A stretch of DNA of 64,000 nt from Martinezella tropici (GTDB taxonomy: Bacteria; Pseudomonadota; Alphaproteobacteria; Rhizobiales; Rhizobiaceae). The notes under the pieces were generated by a model. The model had not been told where the DNA came from. It was given only the letters and a program-made list of their open reading frames with translations, and searched no databases. The position numbers and the translations under genes were made by a program. The stretch spans positions 1-64,000 of the forward strand of contig NZ_QMKK01000016.1 in the NCBI RefSeq assembly GCF_003287875.1, given 5' to 3'. Positions 55,168 through 64,000 of this stretch are shown piece by piece. Numbering within the stretch: position 1 is the stretch's first letter; every line of letters starts with the position of its first letter.

Positions 55168-57900
55168 TTACAGCGTGCGGGTGATGTGCTCGACACGGAA
55201 GCACTCGATGGTATCGCCGGCGCGGATGTCTTCGTAGTTCTCGAAGGCCATGCCGCATTCCTGGCCGACATTGACCTCAGACACTTCATCCTTGAAGCGC
55301 TTGAGCGTCTTGAGCTTGCCTTCGTGGATGACGACGTTGTCGCGCACCAGGCGGACGCCGACGCCGCGCTCGACCTTGCCTTCGGTGACGCGGCAGCCTG
55401 CGACCTTGCCGACCTTCGTGATGTTGAACACCTCGAGGATCTCGGCATTGCCGAGGAAGGTTTCGCGACGCTCCGGAGAGAGCAGGCCCGACATTGCCGC
55501 CTTCACATCATCCACCAGGTCGTAGATGATGTTGTAGTAGCGGATCTCGATGCCCTGACGCTCGGCGAACTGACGTGCCTGCGCGTTGGCGCGGACGTTG
55601 AAGCCGATGATCGCCGCATTGGAAGCTTCCGCCAGCGAGACGTCCGACTCGGTGATGCCGCCTGCGCCCGAATGGACGATGCGGGCACGAACTTCGTCGG
55701 TGCCGAGCTTTTCGAGAGCGCCGGCAATGGCTTCGATCGAGCCCTGCACGTCGCCCTTGATAACAAGCGGGAATTCCTTCACGCCGACAGCCTGCAGCTG
55801 GGTCATCATCTGTTCGAGCGAGCCGCGCTGACCCGACAGGCGGGCAGCCGCCTTGTCGCGGGTGAGGCGCTGGCGATATTCCGAGATCTCGCGGGCACGG
55901 CTCTCGCTTTCGACGACGGCGAACTTGTCGCCGGCCTGCGGTGCGCCGGAAAGGCCGAGCAGTTCGACCGGCATGGCCGGGCCTGCTTCCTTCACATGCT
56001 CACCCTTGTCGTTGACGAGTGCACGCACGCGGCCCCACTGATCGCCGGCAACGACGATCTGGCCAGGACGCAGCGTACCCTTCTGTACGAGCACGGTAGC
56101 GACCGAGCCGCGGCCGCGGTCGAGCTGGGCTTCGATGACGGTGCCTTCGGCCGTACGGTTCGGATTGGCCTTGAGGTCAAGGATTTCCGCCTGCAGCAGA
56201 ATGGCTTCCAGCAGCTTGTCGAGGTTGGTGCGGTTCTTCGCGGAGACTTCCACGTCGAGAACTTCACCGCCCATCGATTCGACGAAGACTTCGTGCTGCA
56301 GCAGTTCCGTGCGGACCTTCTGCGGATTGGCCTCGTGCTTGTCGATCTTGTTGATCGCGACGATGATCGGAACACCCGCCGCCTTGGCGTGGTTGATCGA
56401 TTCGATCGTCTGCGGCATCACGCTGTCGTCGGCCGCGACCACCAGGATCGCGATGTCGGTCGCCTGGGCGCCGCGGGCACGCATTGCCGTGAAGGCGGCG
56501 TGACCGGGGGTGTCGATGAAGGTGATCTTCTGACCGTTCTGCTCGACCTGATAGGCGCCGATATGCTGGGTGATGCCACCGGCTTCGCCGGCGACCACGT
56601 TCGCATGACGGATGGCATCGAGCAGCGAGGTCTTACCGTGGTCGACGTGACCCATGATGGTAACGACCGGCGGACGGGAAACCAGTTCGCCTTCCTCGTC
56701 GGCAACGTTGAAGATGCCCTGTTCGACGTCGGATTCCGAAACGCGCTTGACCGTGTGGCCGAATTCGCCGGCGATGAGCTCGGCCAGATCGGCGTCGATG
56801 ACGTCGCCCGGCTTCATCATCTGGCCTTCCTTCATCAGGAACTTGATGACATCGACGGCGCGTTCGGACATGCGCTGCGACAGTTCCTGAATGGTGATGG
56901 TCTCCGGCAGCACGACTTCACGCGAGATCTTTTCGCGCGTTTCCTGCATCTGGCTGCGGCGGAATTTTTCCTGGCGACGGCGCATGGCCGAAAGCGAGCG
57001 ACCACGGGCGTTGCCGTCTTCGTCGACATCGGCGGTCGTGACCGTCAGCTTGCCGCGGCGGCGCTCGTCCTCGGTCTTTGGACGTGTGGTAACCGGTTTT
57101 GCCGGTTCCGGACGCACGATCTTGCCGCGGGCAGGCACGCCACCACGCGATGGACCGCGATCTTCTTCTTCCTGGTTGAGCCGCCGACGGTTGGCCGGCG
57201 CTTCCATCGAGGGGGCACCGGGGCGGGCCGGCTGGGGAGCCGTGTCCGGGCGACGCGCAACAACGGGCGCTGCAGCCGGCTGTGCCACGGGCTTCGGCGC
57301 TTCCGCCTGAGGTTCAGCCGCCGCCGGTGCCGCTGCCTTGACTTCGGCAGCGCGGGCAGCCTCTTCGGCGGCGCGGCGTGCGGCTTCGGCCTGCTCGGCG
57401 ATGCGGCGTGCTTCCTCTTCTTGGCGGCGACGCGCCTCTTCCTCGGCGCGACGGATGGCATCCGCGGCATCGCGAGCCTGCGCGTCGGCGAGCGCGCGGC
57501 GGCGGGCGTCCATCTCATCGGCGGACAGGTGGTTCAGAACCACCGGACGCGACGAGCGTTCCTGCTGCGGGCGCTGCTGATAGCCCTGGTTGGATTGTGC
57601 GGGCCGCTGCTGCTGGCCGCCCGGCTGATGAATGCGCGGAGCCGGCTGCGGCGGGCGCGGCGGCTGCGGCGTCGGTTCGGCAACGCGCGTCACCGAGGGC
57701 GCGGCTGTTGCTACCGGCGTGATTGGCTTTTCGTCTTCAGGACGTAGCGGGCGGCGCTTACGGGTCTCAACCACGACCGCCTTGGTGCGACCGCGGCCCA
57801 TGTCCTGGCGCACGGTGCCCTGGTTTACGCCTGAAGGCTTCAAGGTGAGGGTCTTCTTACCCGAAACACTCAGCGTCTTGTCGTCTTGATTGTCGGTCAT
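55168..57900 (-). CDS. infB: Translation initiation factor IF-2
   Basis: A 910-residue GTPase that brings fMet-tRNA to the ribosome. Residues 1-330 are low-complexity Pro/Ala/Arg with a long charged helix ([18 protein letters not shown] region), usual for alphaproteobacterial IF-2. The G domain has GHVDHGKT at 417-424, DTPGHAAF and NKIDK; C-terminal domains bind fMet. Follows ylxR by 101 bp. Confidence 0.98.
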   Translation of the reverse strand: MTDNQDDKTLSVSGKKTLTLKPSGVNQGTVRQDMGRGRTKAVVVETRKRRPLRPEDEKPITPVATAAPSVTRVAEPTPQPPRPPQPAPRIHQPGGQQQRPAQSNQGYQQRPQQERSSRPVVLNHLSADEMDARRRALADAQARDAADAIRRAEEEARRRQEEEARRIAEQAEAARRAAEEAARAAEVKAAAPAAAEPQAEAPKPVAQPAAAPVVARRPDTAPQPARPGAPSMEAPANRRRLNQEEEDRGPSRGGVPARGKIVRPEPAKPVTTRPKTEDERRRGKLTVTTADVDEDGNARGRSLSAMRRRQEKFRRSQMQETREKISREVVLPETITIQELSQRMSERAVDVIKFLMKEGQMMKPGDVIDADLAELIAGEFGHTVKRVSESDVEQGIFNVADEEGELVSRPPVVTIMGHVDHGKTSLLDAIRHANVVAGEAGGITQHIGAYQVEQNGQKITFIDTPGHAAFTAMRARGAQATDIAILVVAADDSVMPQTIESINHAKAAGVPIIVAINKIDKHEANPQKVRTELLQHEVFVESMGGEVLDVEVSAKNRTNLDKLLEAILLQAEILDLKANPNRTAEGTVIEAQLDRGRGSVATVLVQKGTLRPGQIVVAGDQWGRVRALVNDKGEHVKEAGPAMPVELLGLSGAPQAGDKFAVVESESRAREISEYRQRLTRDKAAARLSGQRGSLEQMMTQLQAVGVKEFPLVIKGDVQGSIEAIAGALEKLGTDEVRARIVHSGAGGITESDVSLAEASNAAIIGFNVRANAQARQFAERQGIEIRYYNIIYDLVDDVKAAMSGLLSPERRETFLGNAEILEVFNITKVGKVAGCRVTEGKVERGVGVRLVRDNVVIHEGKLKTLKRFKDEVSEVNVGQECGMAFENYEDIRAGDTIECFRVEHITRTL

Positions 57901-58001
57901 TCCGTTCCTGTTCCTTCGGACAGGGCACGGAAACGTCCGTCAGACCCTGTCGTTCAATGCATGTACCTTAATGAGGCGTCCGGCAAAGGCCGGTGACCGC
58001 G

Positions 58002-58694
58002 TCATTGTTTTCGCCGGCCAGCGCCGCCCGTTGCCCGGGACTGACCGCCGTTGCGGTACCGTTCGAGCAGGTTTGCGCGCTTCACTACACCCTCACCCGC
58101 CTGCCCTGCAAGCGCTGCGGCATGGATAAAAGCATTCTGGCCCATCAGTTCGTCCATTTCGGCCTCCGTAAAGACACGGAAGGACGGTATTTCCGCTTCG
58201 GTCTCCATGCCGAGATGCCAGGCCTTCCTTGCCTGATCGATCTTGCGCACGCCATCGGCGGCGGCGTTCATCGCATGGAACACGGCAAGTGCCGAGCCGT
58301 TGCGAACGGCGCCATCCACCTTCGACGAGCCGGATACGAACTGGCCCGCCTTGCGTGCCATGTTCATCATCCCGGCCAGTTGCGCCGCAAGAAGGCGGTC
58401 GACGGTGGCGCCAAGATCGCTCGGCGCGGTCACCTCCGCCTTCAGGGCGCGGGAGAACAACTTCTTTGCCACTGCCTTGTCCACGAGTGCACGGTCGATC
58501 TTGACCCAGCATCCGCGTCCCGGCAGCTGCCGCTTCAGATCCGGAACGACTGTTCCGTCCGGAGCGGCGACGAAGCGGATCAGCTCATCCGGCGATCCGC
58601 TTTCGCGTGTTACGATGCACATACGGCCATTTGCGCCGTCACCCGAAAGATCGTCGTCTTCGGCTGCGGCCTTCGGCCCCTCTGCGCTCATCAT
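58002..58694 (-). CDS. YlxR-type RNA-binding protein (DUF448) with L7Ae-like C-terminal domain
   Basis: A 230-residue protein. Residues 22-100 are the YlxR domain (MCIVTRESGSPDELIRFVAAPDG, GRGCWVKIDRALVDKA); 100-190 resemble a ribosomal L7Ae-like domain (ARKAGQFVSGSSKVDGAVRNG). Its ATG overlaps the nusA stop (ATGA). Conserved between nusA and infB; probably an RNA-binding or regulatory protein. Confidence 0.9.
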   Translation of the reverse strand: MMSAEGPKAAAEDDDLSGDGANGRMCIVTRESGSPDELIRFVAAPDGTVVPDLKRQLPGRGCWVKIDRALVDKAVAKKLFSRALKAEVTAPSDLGATVDRLLAAQLAGMMNMARKAGQFVSGSSKVDGAVRNGSALAVFHAMNAAADGVRKIDQARKAWHLGMETEAEIPSFRVFTEAEMDELMGQNAFIHAAALAGQAGEGVVKRANLLERYRNGGQSRATGGAGRRKQ

Positions 58695-60301
58695 GCTTCC
58701 TGCTCGGCCTCGCCCTCATCTTCCGACGCCTCTTCGGCTTCGGCGGCGAGATCGGCTTCGGTGATCCAGCCGGCCAGCAGGCGAGCCTGCACGACCATCT
58801 GTTCGGCTTCGACGCGCGAGACCTCGAGCTTGGAGAATAGGCCCTCGAACTTCTTCGTTTCGCCGTTCTTGCGTTCGCTCCAGCCGACGAGGTCGTCAGC
58901 GGCGCAGCCGGCGAAGTCCTCGATCGTCTTGATGCCGTCCTCGCCGAGGGCGACCATCATCTGTGCGGTCATGCCATTGATCTGACGCAGCTCGTCGGAG
59001 ACGCCGAGCGCCTTGCGCTTCTCGTCCATCTCCGCCTCGAGCTTTTCGAGATATTCGCGCGCACGGGTCTGGATTTCCTGGGCGGTGTCTTCGTCGAAGC
59101 CGTCGATCGAGGAGATTTCGTCGAGATCGACGTAAGCCAATTCCTCGACGGCGGCAAAACCTTCCGAGGCCAGAACCTGGCCGACCATCTCATCGACGTC
59201 GAGCGCGTCCATGAACAGATTGGTGCGTTCGTTGAATTCCTTCTGACGGCGTTCCGATTCCTCGGCTTCCGTCATGATGTCGATATCCCAGCCGGTCAGC
59301 TGCGAAGCAAGGCGGACGTTCTGGCCGCGGCGGCCGATGGCGAGCGAAAGCTGCTCGTCCGGAACCACGACTTCGATGCGCTCAGCATCTTCGTCGAGAA
59401 CGACCTTGGCGACTTCGGCCGGCTGCAGCGCGTTGACGACGAAGTTCGCCGGCTCGCTGGACCAGGGAATGATGTCGATCTTTTCGCCCTGCAGCTCGCC
59501 GACGACGGCCTGAACGCGCGAACCGCGCATACCGACGCAGGCGCCGACCGGATCGATCGACGAGTCGTTCGAGATGACTGCGATCTTGGCGCGCGAGCCC
59601 GGATCGCGGGCAACCGACTTCACCTGGATGATGCCGTCGTAGATTTCGGGCACTTCCATGGTGAAGAGCTTGACCATGAACTGCGGATGCGTGCGCGACA
59701 GGAAGATCTGCGGGCCGCGCTGCTCGCGACGGACGTCGTAGACATAGGCGCGGACGCGATCGCCGTAGCGGAAGTTTTCGCGCGGGATCATTTCGTCGCG
59801 GCGGATGATGCCTTCGCCACGGCCGAGGTCGACGATGACGTTGCCGTATTCGACACGCTTGACCGTGCCGTTGACGATTTCGCCGACGCGATCCTTGAAT
59901 TCGTCGAACTGGCGGTCACGCTCGGCTTCGCGCACCTTCTGCACGATGACCTGCTTGGCCGACTGGGCTGCGATGCGGCCGAAATCCATCGGCGGAAGCG
60001 GATCGGCGATGAAATCGCCAAGGGCTGCGTCCGGGTTGCGGTCGCGGGCGAGTTCCAGCGGGATCTGCGTGGAATAGTCCTCGGCCTTCTCGACCACTTC
60101 GAGCAGGCGCTGCAGGCGGATTTCACCCGTCTTCGGGTTGATGTCGGCGCGGATGTTCGATTCCGTGCCGTAACGCGAACGCGCGGCCTTCTGGATCGCG
60201 TCCGCCATTGCGGCAAGCACGATCTCGCGGTCGATGACCTTTTCGCGCGCCACTGCATCTGCGATCTGCAGAAGTTCTAGCCGGTTCGCACTGACTGCCA
60301 T
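58691..60301 (-). CDS. nusA: Transcription termination/antitermination protein NusA
   Basis: A 536-residue protein: N-terminal RNA-polymerase-binding domain, S1 domain ([25 protein letters not shown]), two KH domains ([38 protein letters not shown]) and C-terminal helix-hairpin-helix repeats with an acidic tail ([14 protein letters not shown]). Confidence 0.98.
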   Translation of the reverse strand: MAVSANRLELLQIADAVAREKVIDREIVLAAMADAIQKAARSRYGTESNIRADINPKTGEIRLQRLLEVVEKAEDYSTQIPLELARDRNPDAALGDFIADPLPPMDFGRIAAQSAKQVIVQKVREAERDRQFDEFKDRVGEIVNGTVKRVEYGNVIVDLGRGEGIIRRDEMIPRENFRYGDRVRAYVYDVRREQRGPQIFLSRTHPQFMVKLFTMEVPEIYDGIIQVKSVARDPGSRAKIAVISNDSSIDPVGACVGMRGSRVQAVVGELQGEKIDIIPWSSEPANFVVNALQPAEVAKVVLDEDAERIEVVVPDEQLSLAIGRRGQNVRLASQLTGWDIDIMTEAEESERRQKEFNERTNLFMDALDVDEMVGQVLASEGFAAVEELAYVDLDEISSIDGFDEDTAQEIQTRAREYLEKLEAEMDEKRKALGVSDELRQINGMTAQMMVALGEDGIKTIEDFAGCAADDLVGWSERKNGETKKFEGLFSKLEVSRVEAEQMVVQARLLAGWITEADLAAEAEEASEDEGEAEQEA

Positions 60302-60363
60302 TGTCTTTAGTCTCCGTCTTCCTGCCCTTGGGTTCCCGTTCCGTCAGGCGGTTCGTTGATCGG

Positions 60364-60966
60364 TTATTCCTGGTCGTCCGCTTCGTTCTGGTTCGCAGCC
60401 TCGGCTTTGGCCAGCTTGTCGGCGCGCAGCGCGTCGCGGATGAGATCGTCCGTCAGGATCAGCTTGGCTTCGGCCAGCGTGCTGAACGGAATGGTCACCC
60501 TGGGCTCCTCGCCATAGGCAACCTGGTCGCGTTCGATCGTGAAGCCGTCGGCATCGACGGCGGCGATCTTGCCGCGGAAACGCTTGCGGTTATCGACGAG
60601 GATCGACGTTTCGCACTTGACGAGATGGCCGATCCAGCGCTGAAAATCCGATTTCCGCACCATCGGGCGATCGATACCCGGCGAAGACACTTCGAGATGA
60701 TACGTCTTATCGATCGGATCTTCCACATCAAGAACCGGCGAAATGGCCGTGGAGACCTCTTCGCAGTCCTCGACGGTCATGGTGCCGTCGTTGCGCTCGG
60801 TCATGATCTGCAGCGTTAGGCCGTTCTGGTTCAGGAGGCGCACGCGCACCAGGCGAAAGCCCATGCCCACAAGGACGGGCTCGATGATGGCGGCAACGCG
60901 CTGATCAAGGCCGGTTTCGACGATCAGCCTGGGTTCATTGGTATTGTCTGCGTTTGTCACGTCCGA
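60364..60966 (-). CDS. rimP: Ribosome maturation factor RimP
   Basis: A 200-residue protein for 30S assembly. [40 protein letters not shown] and [14 protein letters not shown] are diagnostic. TTG at 60966 has AGGAG 8 nt ahead and gives the expected N-terminus; an ATG at 60996 would add ten residues. First gene of rimP-nusA-ylxR-infB. Confidence 0.94.
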   Translation of the reverse strand, partial: SDVTNADNTNEPRLIVETGLDQRVAAIIEPVLVGMGFRLVRVRLLNQNGLTLQIMTERNDGTMTVEDCEEVSTAISPVLDVEDPIDKTYHLEVSSPGIDRPMVRKSDFQRWIGHLVKCETSILVDNRKRFRGKIAAVDADGFTIERDQVAYGEEPRVTIPFSTLAEAKLILTDDLIRDALRADKLAKAEAANQNEADDQE

Positions 60967-61018
60967 CAAGCATTCACTCCTGCATTGTTCATGCATTGGG
61001 AGATCGCGCTAATAAAAA

Positions 61019-61043
61019 AGAGCGGGTCCTTGCGGCCCACTCT
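61019..61043 (-). terminator. Terminator of the lytic transglycosylase gene
   Basis: AGAGTGGGCC and GGACCCGCTCT on the minus strand pair with two mismatches, followed by six T. It lies between the transglycosylase stop and the rimP start. Confidence 0.75.
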
Positions 61044-61128
61044 TCATCACACGATCAAGAATTTGATGCGGATATAAGCCTCTTTCCGGCAAATTGCAAG
61101 GCATTCGCGTCGAAGGCGGTTTTCGCCG

Positions 61129-62412
61129 CTATTTCAGCACGCCGAGCATGGAGCTGTCGGGATAGCAGGTAGGCTTCATGCCGCTCTTTTCCTGCCATTG
61201 GCCGATCGAGCGCCGCGTCTTGTAGCCCGGCAAGCCGTCGGTGCCGCCAACATCGTATCCCTTGCGCTCCAAAGTCTTCTGCATATTGGCGACGTCAGAG
61301 CGCAGCATCTTGCCGACATCGCCCCATTTTTCCCGGAAGGCGCCGCTGCCATAGGCGATGCGGTCGGCGAGATTGCCGATATAGAGGCCGTAAAGGTCGG
61401 AATTGTTGTATTCCTTGATGACGTAAAAATTCGGCGTCACGATGAATTCCGGCCCGTCGCGGCCAGCCGGCACCAGCATCATCCCGCTCGCCCGCAATTC
61501 GTCTGCCGGGAGGGTCTTGCCGGAAACCGGCTTGATCCCCAGCGAAGCCCATTGCGAAATCGGCTTGGCGAGATCAGGCCCTTCCTGCGCGCAGGAGACG
61601 TTCTGCGGGATGGCGACTTCATAGCCCCAGCCGCGGCCGCGCTGCCAGCCCTTCTGAACCATATAGTTAGCTATGGATGCCAGTGTGTCCGGCACCGAAG
61701 TCCAGATGTTGCGATGGCCGTCGCCATCGAAATCGACGGCGAATTTCAGGTAGTTGGTCGGCATGAACTGCGGCTGGCCGAGTGCACCGGCCCAGGAGCC
61801 CTTGAACTGATCCGGCGTGACATCGCCATGTTCGAGGATGCGCAGCCCAGCGATCAGCTCATTGCGGAACATGTCCTTGCGCGTCGACATGAAGGCTTTG
61901 GTCGCCAGCACCTGGACCGCCGAATTCGGCAGCTTGGCAATGCCGAAGCCGGTCTCGCGGCCCCAAATCGCAAGCAGGATCGGCCCCGGCACGCCGTAGG
62001 TCTTTTCGATCCGCCTCAGCACCGGCCCATATTGCGAGGCGAGGCTTCGCCCCGTTACGGCCAGTTTCTGCAGCCGTGCCTCATTGAAATAGGGGGCGGG
62101 GGAGGAGAATTCGGCCTGGCTTTGCGCCTGTTGCTCCGGCTTCGGGAAGCCCGGCGGCTCAAGATCCGGCAGATTCCAGTTCAGCGTCACGCCAGTGAAG
62201 GCAGCCTGGAAAGTTTTTTCGGATATTCCTGCCTTTCGCGCTTCAGGCCACAGATCCTTTTGAATCCAGGCCTGAAACTGCGCTTCGACATCAGCTTTCG
62301 AGGCGGCGAGCGCGGGGAGGGGGAGAAGGGCGAGGAGGAGGACGCAGAGTAGGGAAAGCAGCCATTGCGCATGTCGAGCCGCTGATACCCCCCTCTGTCG
62401 CTGCCGCGACAT
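61129..62412 (-). CDS. Lytic murein transglycosylase (MltB-like) with peptidoglycan-binding domain
   Basis: A 427-residue exported enzyme cleaving glycan strands to 1,6-anhydro-muropeptides. Signal segment WLLSLLCVLLLALLPLPALA ends near residue 36. Catalytic E153 in IWGRETGFG; also GALGQPQFMPTNYLKFAVDFDGDG and QKGWQRGRGWGYEV. A peptidoglycan-binding repeat covers residues 365-427. The only good start (ATG 62412, GGGGGAG ahead) lies inside a rhizobial repeat element. Confidence 0.92.
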   Translation of the reverse strand: MSRQRQRGVSAARHAQWLLSLLCVLLLALLPLPALAASKADVEAQFQAWIQKDLWPEARKAGISEKTFQAAFTGVTLNWNLPDLEPPGFPKPEQQAQSQAEFSSPAPYFNEARLQKLAVTGRSLASQYGPVLRRIEKTYGVPGPILLAIWGRETGFGIAKLPNSAVQVLATKAFMSTRKDMFRNELIAGLRILEHGDVTPDQFKGSWAGALGQPQFMPTNYLKFAVDFDGDGHRNIWTSVPDTLASIANYMVQKGWQRGRGWGYEVAIPQNVSCAQEGPDLAKPISQWASLGIKPVSGKTLPADELRASGMMLVPAGRDGPEFIVTPNFYVIKEYNNSDLYGLYIGNLADRIAYGSGAFREKWGDVGKMLRSDVANMQKTLERKGYDVGGTDGLPGYKTRRSIGQWQEKSGMKPTCYPDSSMLGVLK

Positions 62413-62432
62413 CTCCCCCACAAGAGGGGAGA
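62387..62432 (-). repeat. Rhizobial GC-rich repeat, copy A (overlaps gene start)
   Basis: Read on the minus strand: TCTCCCCTCTTGTGGGGGAG, then ATGTCGCGGCAGCGACAGAG and a G run. The two parts are small palindromes. An inverted similar copy lies at 62531-62577. Copy A covers the ribosome-binding site and first residues of the transglycosylase. Confidence 0.8.
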
Positions 62433-62530
62433 TTGTTGGGAGTTCGCTGCGACCCTTATTCGTAAAATTTCTCTCGGCATCTGCAGGCAGGATATTGGTT
62501 TGAGGCCGATCTCCGCTGCGGGCGACCAAT

Positions 62531-62577
62531 CTCCCCCCTTGTGGGGGAGATGTCAGCGAAAGCTGACAGAGGGGGGT
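62531..62577 (+). repeat. Rhizobial GC-rich repeat, copy B
   Basis: CTCCCCCCTTGTGGGGGAGA, then TGTCAGCGAAAGCTGACAGA and GGGGGGT. Same architecture as copy A in the opposite direction, about 100 bp away, between recR and the transglycosylase. Confidence 0.8.
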
Positions 62578-62619
62578 AAAAACTCTCCTCATACTCTTTC
62601 CTCTGTTGCAGCTCTCAAA

Positions 62620-63225
62620 TCAAATCGCCGTCCGCGCCCTCAGCGCCGCCGCAAGCGTACCTTCGTCGAGATAGTCGAGCTCGCCGCCGACGGGCACGCC
62701 ATGGGCAAGGCGGGTGATCTTGACCTCGAGGCCATCAAGCTGGTCGGTTATATAGTGTGCTGTGGTTTGCCCTTCGACCGTTGCGTTGACGGCGATGATG
62801 ACTTCGCGGACGCCGCCCTCGCTGACGCGGGCGATCAATCCGCGAATGTTGAGATCGTCAGGTCCGACGCCGTCAAGCGGCGACAGCACGCCGCCGAGAA
62901 CGTGATAGGCGGCGTTCATCGCGCCTGATCGTTCCAACGCCCAGAGGTCGGAGACATCCTCGACGACGATGATGACGGACTGGTCGCGGCGGTCGTCGGT
63001 GCAGACGGTGCAGGGATCGACGGTATCGACATTGCCGCAACGCGAGCAGATCTTCACCTTGTCATAGGCATCGCCCATGGCATGGGATAGCGGGCCGAGC
63101 AGCTGGTCCTTCTTCTTGATCAGATGCAGCGCCGCGCGCCGGGCCGAGCGCGGCCCGAGGCCCGGTACTTTCGCCAGGAGCTGGATGAGTTTTTCGATTT
63201 CGGGGCCGGTGACTCGCTTTGCCAT
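62620..63225 (-). CDS. recR: Recombination protein RecR
   Basis: A 201-residue protein for gap repair with RecF and RecO. Helix-hairpin-helix [19 protein letters not shown], zinc finger [16 protein letters not shown], and Toprim domain [28 protein letters not shown]. Confidence 0.97.
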   Translation of the reverse strand: MAKRVTGPEIEKLIQLLAKVPGLGPRSARRAALHLIKKKDQLLGPLSHAMGDAYDKVKICSRCGNVDTVDPCTVCTDDRRDQSVIIVVEDVSDLWALERSGAMNAAYHVLGGVLSPLDGVGPDDLNIRGLIARVSEGGVREVIIAVNATVEGQTTAHYITDQLDGLEVKITRLAHGVPVGGELDYLDEGTLAAALRARTAI

Positions 63226-63282
63226 GGGAGGCTTTTAGCTCATAAGCTTCAAGAACGGAATCTCGGAAGGAACGGTTGAGTG

Positions 63283-63906
63283 ATGAAAATTCTGGCCGTG
63301 TGCCGCGGTGCCCCTGAAACGCTGCCGGGCAAGAAGGTGAAGACCGGGATCAATAAGCACGCGGTCAGCGGTGCCGTCATGATCGACGAGCTGGGGCTGC
63401 TCGGCGATGCCATCTGCAATCGCAGGCATCATGGCGGCCGTGATCAGGCCGTTTATGTCGAGGGTTCCCTGACGCTGGGCTGGTGGGCAAGCGAGCTTGG
63501 ACGATCGCTGGAGCCCGGCGCCTTCGGCGAAAACCTCGTCATTGAAGGCGTGGACAATTGCCAGGTCGCCGTCGGCGACCAATTCATAGCCGACGATCTT
63601 GTTTTGGAAGTCACCTCGGCGCGCATTCCCTGCTCCACCTTCGCGGTGAAGATAGGCGATCGACAATTCGTCAAGCGATACGTCCAGGCCGGGCGGCCCG
63701 GCATCTATTGCCGCGTTCTTGCGAGCGGCACGGTGAGGGCTGATATGCCGGTCACCTATCTGCCTTATGCTGGCGAGAGGGTGACGATGCCGGAAATGCT
63801 GGCGACATTCGGCAGGCGATTGTCAGCGGAGGATCGGGTGCGCTATCTGGCGGCGCCCGTCCATCACAAGCTGCGTGCACTCATCGAAAGCGACGCAGCG
63901 GTCTGA
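63283..63906 (+). CDS. MOSC domain protein
   Basis: A 207-residue protein of the YiiM type. The N-terminal KTGINKHAVSG, RRHHGGRDQAVYV, GAFGENLVIEG and the cysteine in TSARIPCSTF are typical; MOSC domains handle sulfur for molybdenum-cofactor or N-hydroxylated-base reduction. ATG at 63283 has GGAAGG ahead; GTG at 63280 is also in frame. Confidence 0.9.
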   Translation: MKILAVCRGAPETLPGKKVKTGINKHAVSGAVMIDELGLLGDAICNRRHHGGRDQAVYVEGSLTLGWWASELGRSLEPGAFGENLVIEGVDNCQVAVGDQFIADDLVLEVTSARIPCSTFAVKIGDRQFVKRYVQAGRPGIYCRVLASGTVRADMPVTYLPYAGERVTMPEMLATFGRRLSAEDRVRYLAAPVHHKLRALIESDAAV

Positions 63907-63908
63907 AC

Positions 63909-64000
63909 TCACCGCATGGCAATCGCAACGGCCGCGCCTGCCATGGTGCCGGCGCTGGCGCGATTGGCGATGCGCACGGCGCGGCGGCTCCTGAGGAAGG
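63909..64000 (-). CDS. C-terminal end of a LysE/RhtB-type exporter (partial)
   Basis: Only the last 30 codons are in the window: FLRSRRAVRIANRASAGTMA, then GAAVAIAMR and a stop at 63909. This ending with NRASAGTMAGAAVAIA is common in LysE-family amino-acid exporters. Converges on the MOSC gene with 2 bp between stops. Confidence 0.55.
   Translation of the reverse strand, partial: FLRSRRAVRIANRASAGTMAGAAVAIAMR

Noticed and set aside
55141..57747. An 868-codon open frame opposite infB
   Set aside because: Antisense of IF-2; no recognisable motif or ribosome-binding site.

Overview
The window is chromosomal DNA of a fast-growing rhizobium (family Rhizobiaceae, Rhizobium/Agrobacterium group). 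This rests on the core gene neighbourhoods (rimP-nusA-ylxR-infB, rbfA-truB, rpsO-pnp, cmk-rpsA, irr beside fabA-fabB-fabI), a class II EPSP synthase very like that of Agrobacterium sp. CP4, an FYDLN-acid protein, several CUT1 sugar ABC transporters, and intergenic palindromes of the kind common in rhizobial genomes. No database search was possible; family calls come from recognised motifs and gene order.

Region 1 (1-9080) is an accessory patch behind an initiator tRNA gene. An intact IS1182-type element sits inside the tRNA terminator and has duplicated its palindrome. Behind it lie a frameshifted and truncated LysR gene, a small operon (MBL-fold hydrolase, tautomerase-like protein, dimeric-barrel-like protein) with a divergent LysR regulator, a traD conjugation gene with an in-frame stop, two toxin-antitoxin pairs (VapBC and ParDE/RelBE type) each with a visible operator, one end of an IS66-type element, and the first ~20 codons of a DNA methylase. 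This looks like a decayed conjugative or integrative element.

Region 2 (9083-32520) is catabolic. One minus-strand operon has a CUT1 ABC transporter, a SIS-domain sugar isomerase/deglycase and a PfkB kinase, the gene content of Bacillus frl (fructosamine) operons, with a divergent ROK regulator. Next come a DUF6665 protein and ogt. A second operon encodes a LacEFGK-like ABC transporter plus a fused Gfo/Idh/MocA-aldo/keto reductase, with a divergent AraC regulator and a TIM-barrel isomerase. CopD, a PPP-family phosphatase, and gabT-gabD with a divergent MerR-XRE-cupin regulator and a perfect 17-bp palindrome follow, then ribonuclease D.

Region 3 (32778-49566) is mixed core: a Pro/Ala-rich protein with a hexanucleotide repeat, rpsA, cmk, a broken paiB-type remnant, aroA, an FYDLN-acid protein, tRNA-Ala(GGC), a frameshifted GIY-YIG gene, small membrane proteins, irr, fabA-fabB-fabI, a GNAT acetyltransferase, an acyltransferase-3 protein and an RsmC-like methyltransferase.

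Region 4 (49784-64000) is RNA metabolism and translation: pnp, rpsO, an exported alpha/beta hydrolase, truB, rbfA, infB, ylxR, nusA, rimP, then a lytic transglycosylase whose start lies in a repeat element, recR, a MOSC protein and the end of a LysE-type exporter.

The most interesting signals are the IS1182 insertion in the terminator with regulatory hairpins at both ends, the fructosamine-like operon, the Gfo/Idh/MocA-AKR fusion, the three-domain GABA regulator with its palindrome, and the repeat that appears to supply the start of a cell-wall hydrolase.
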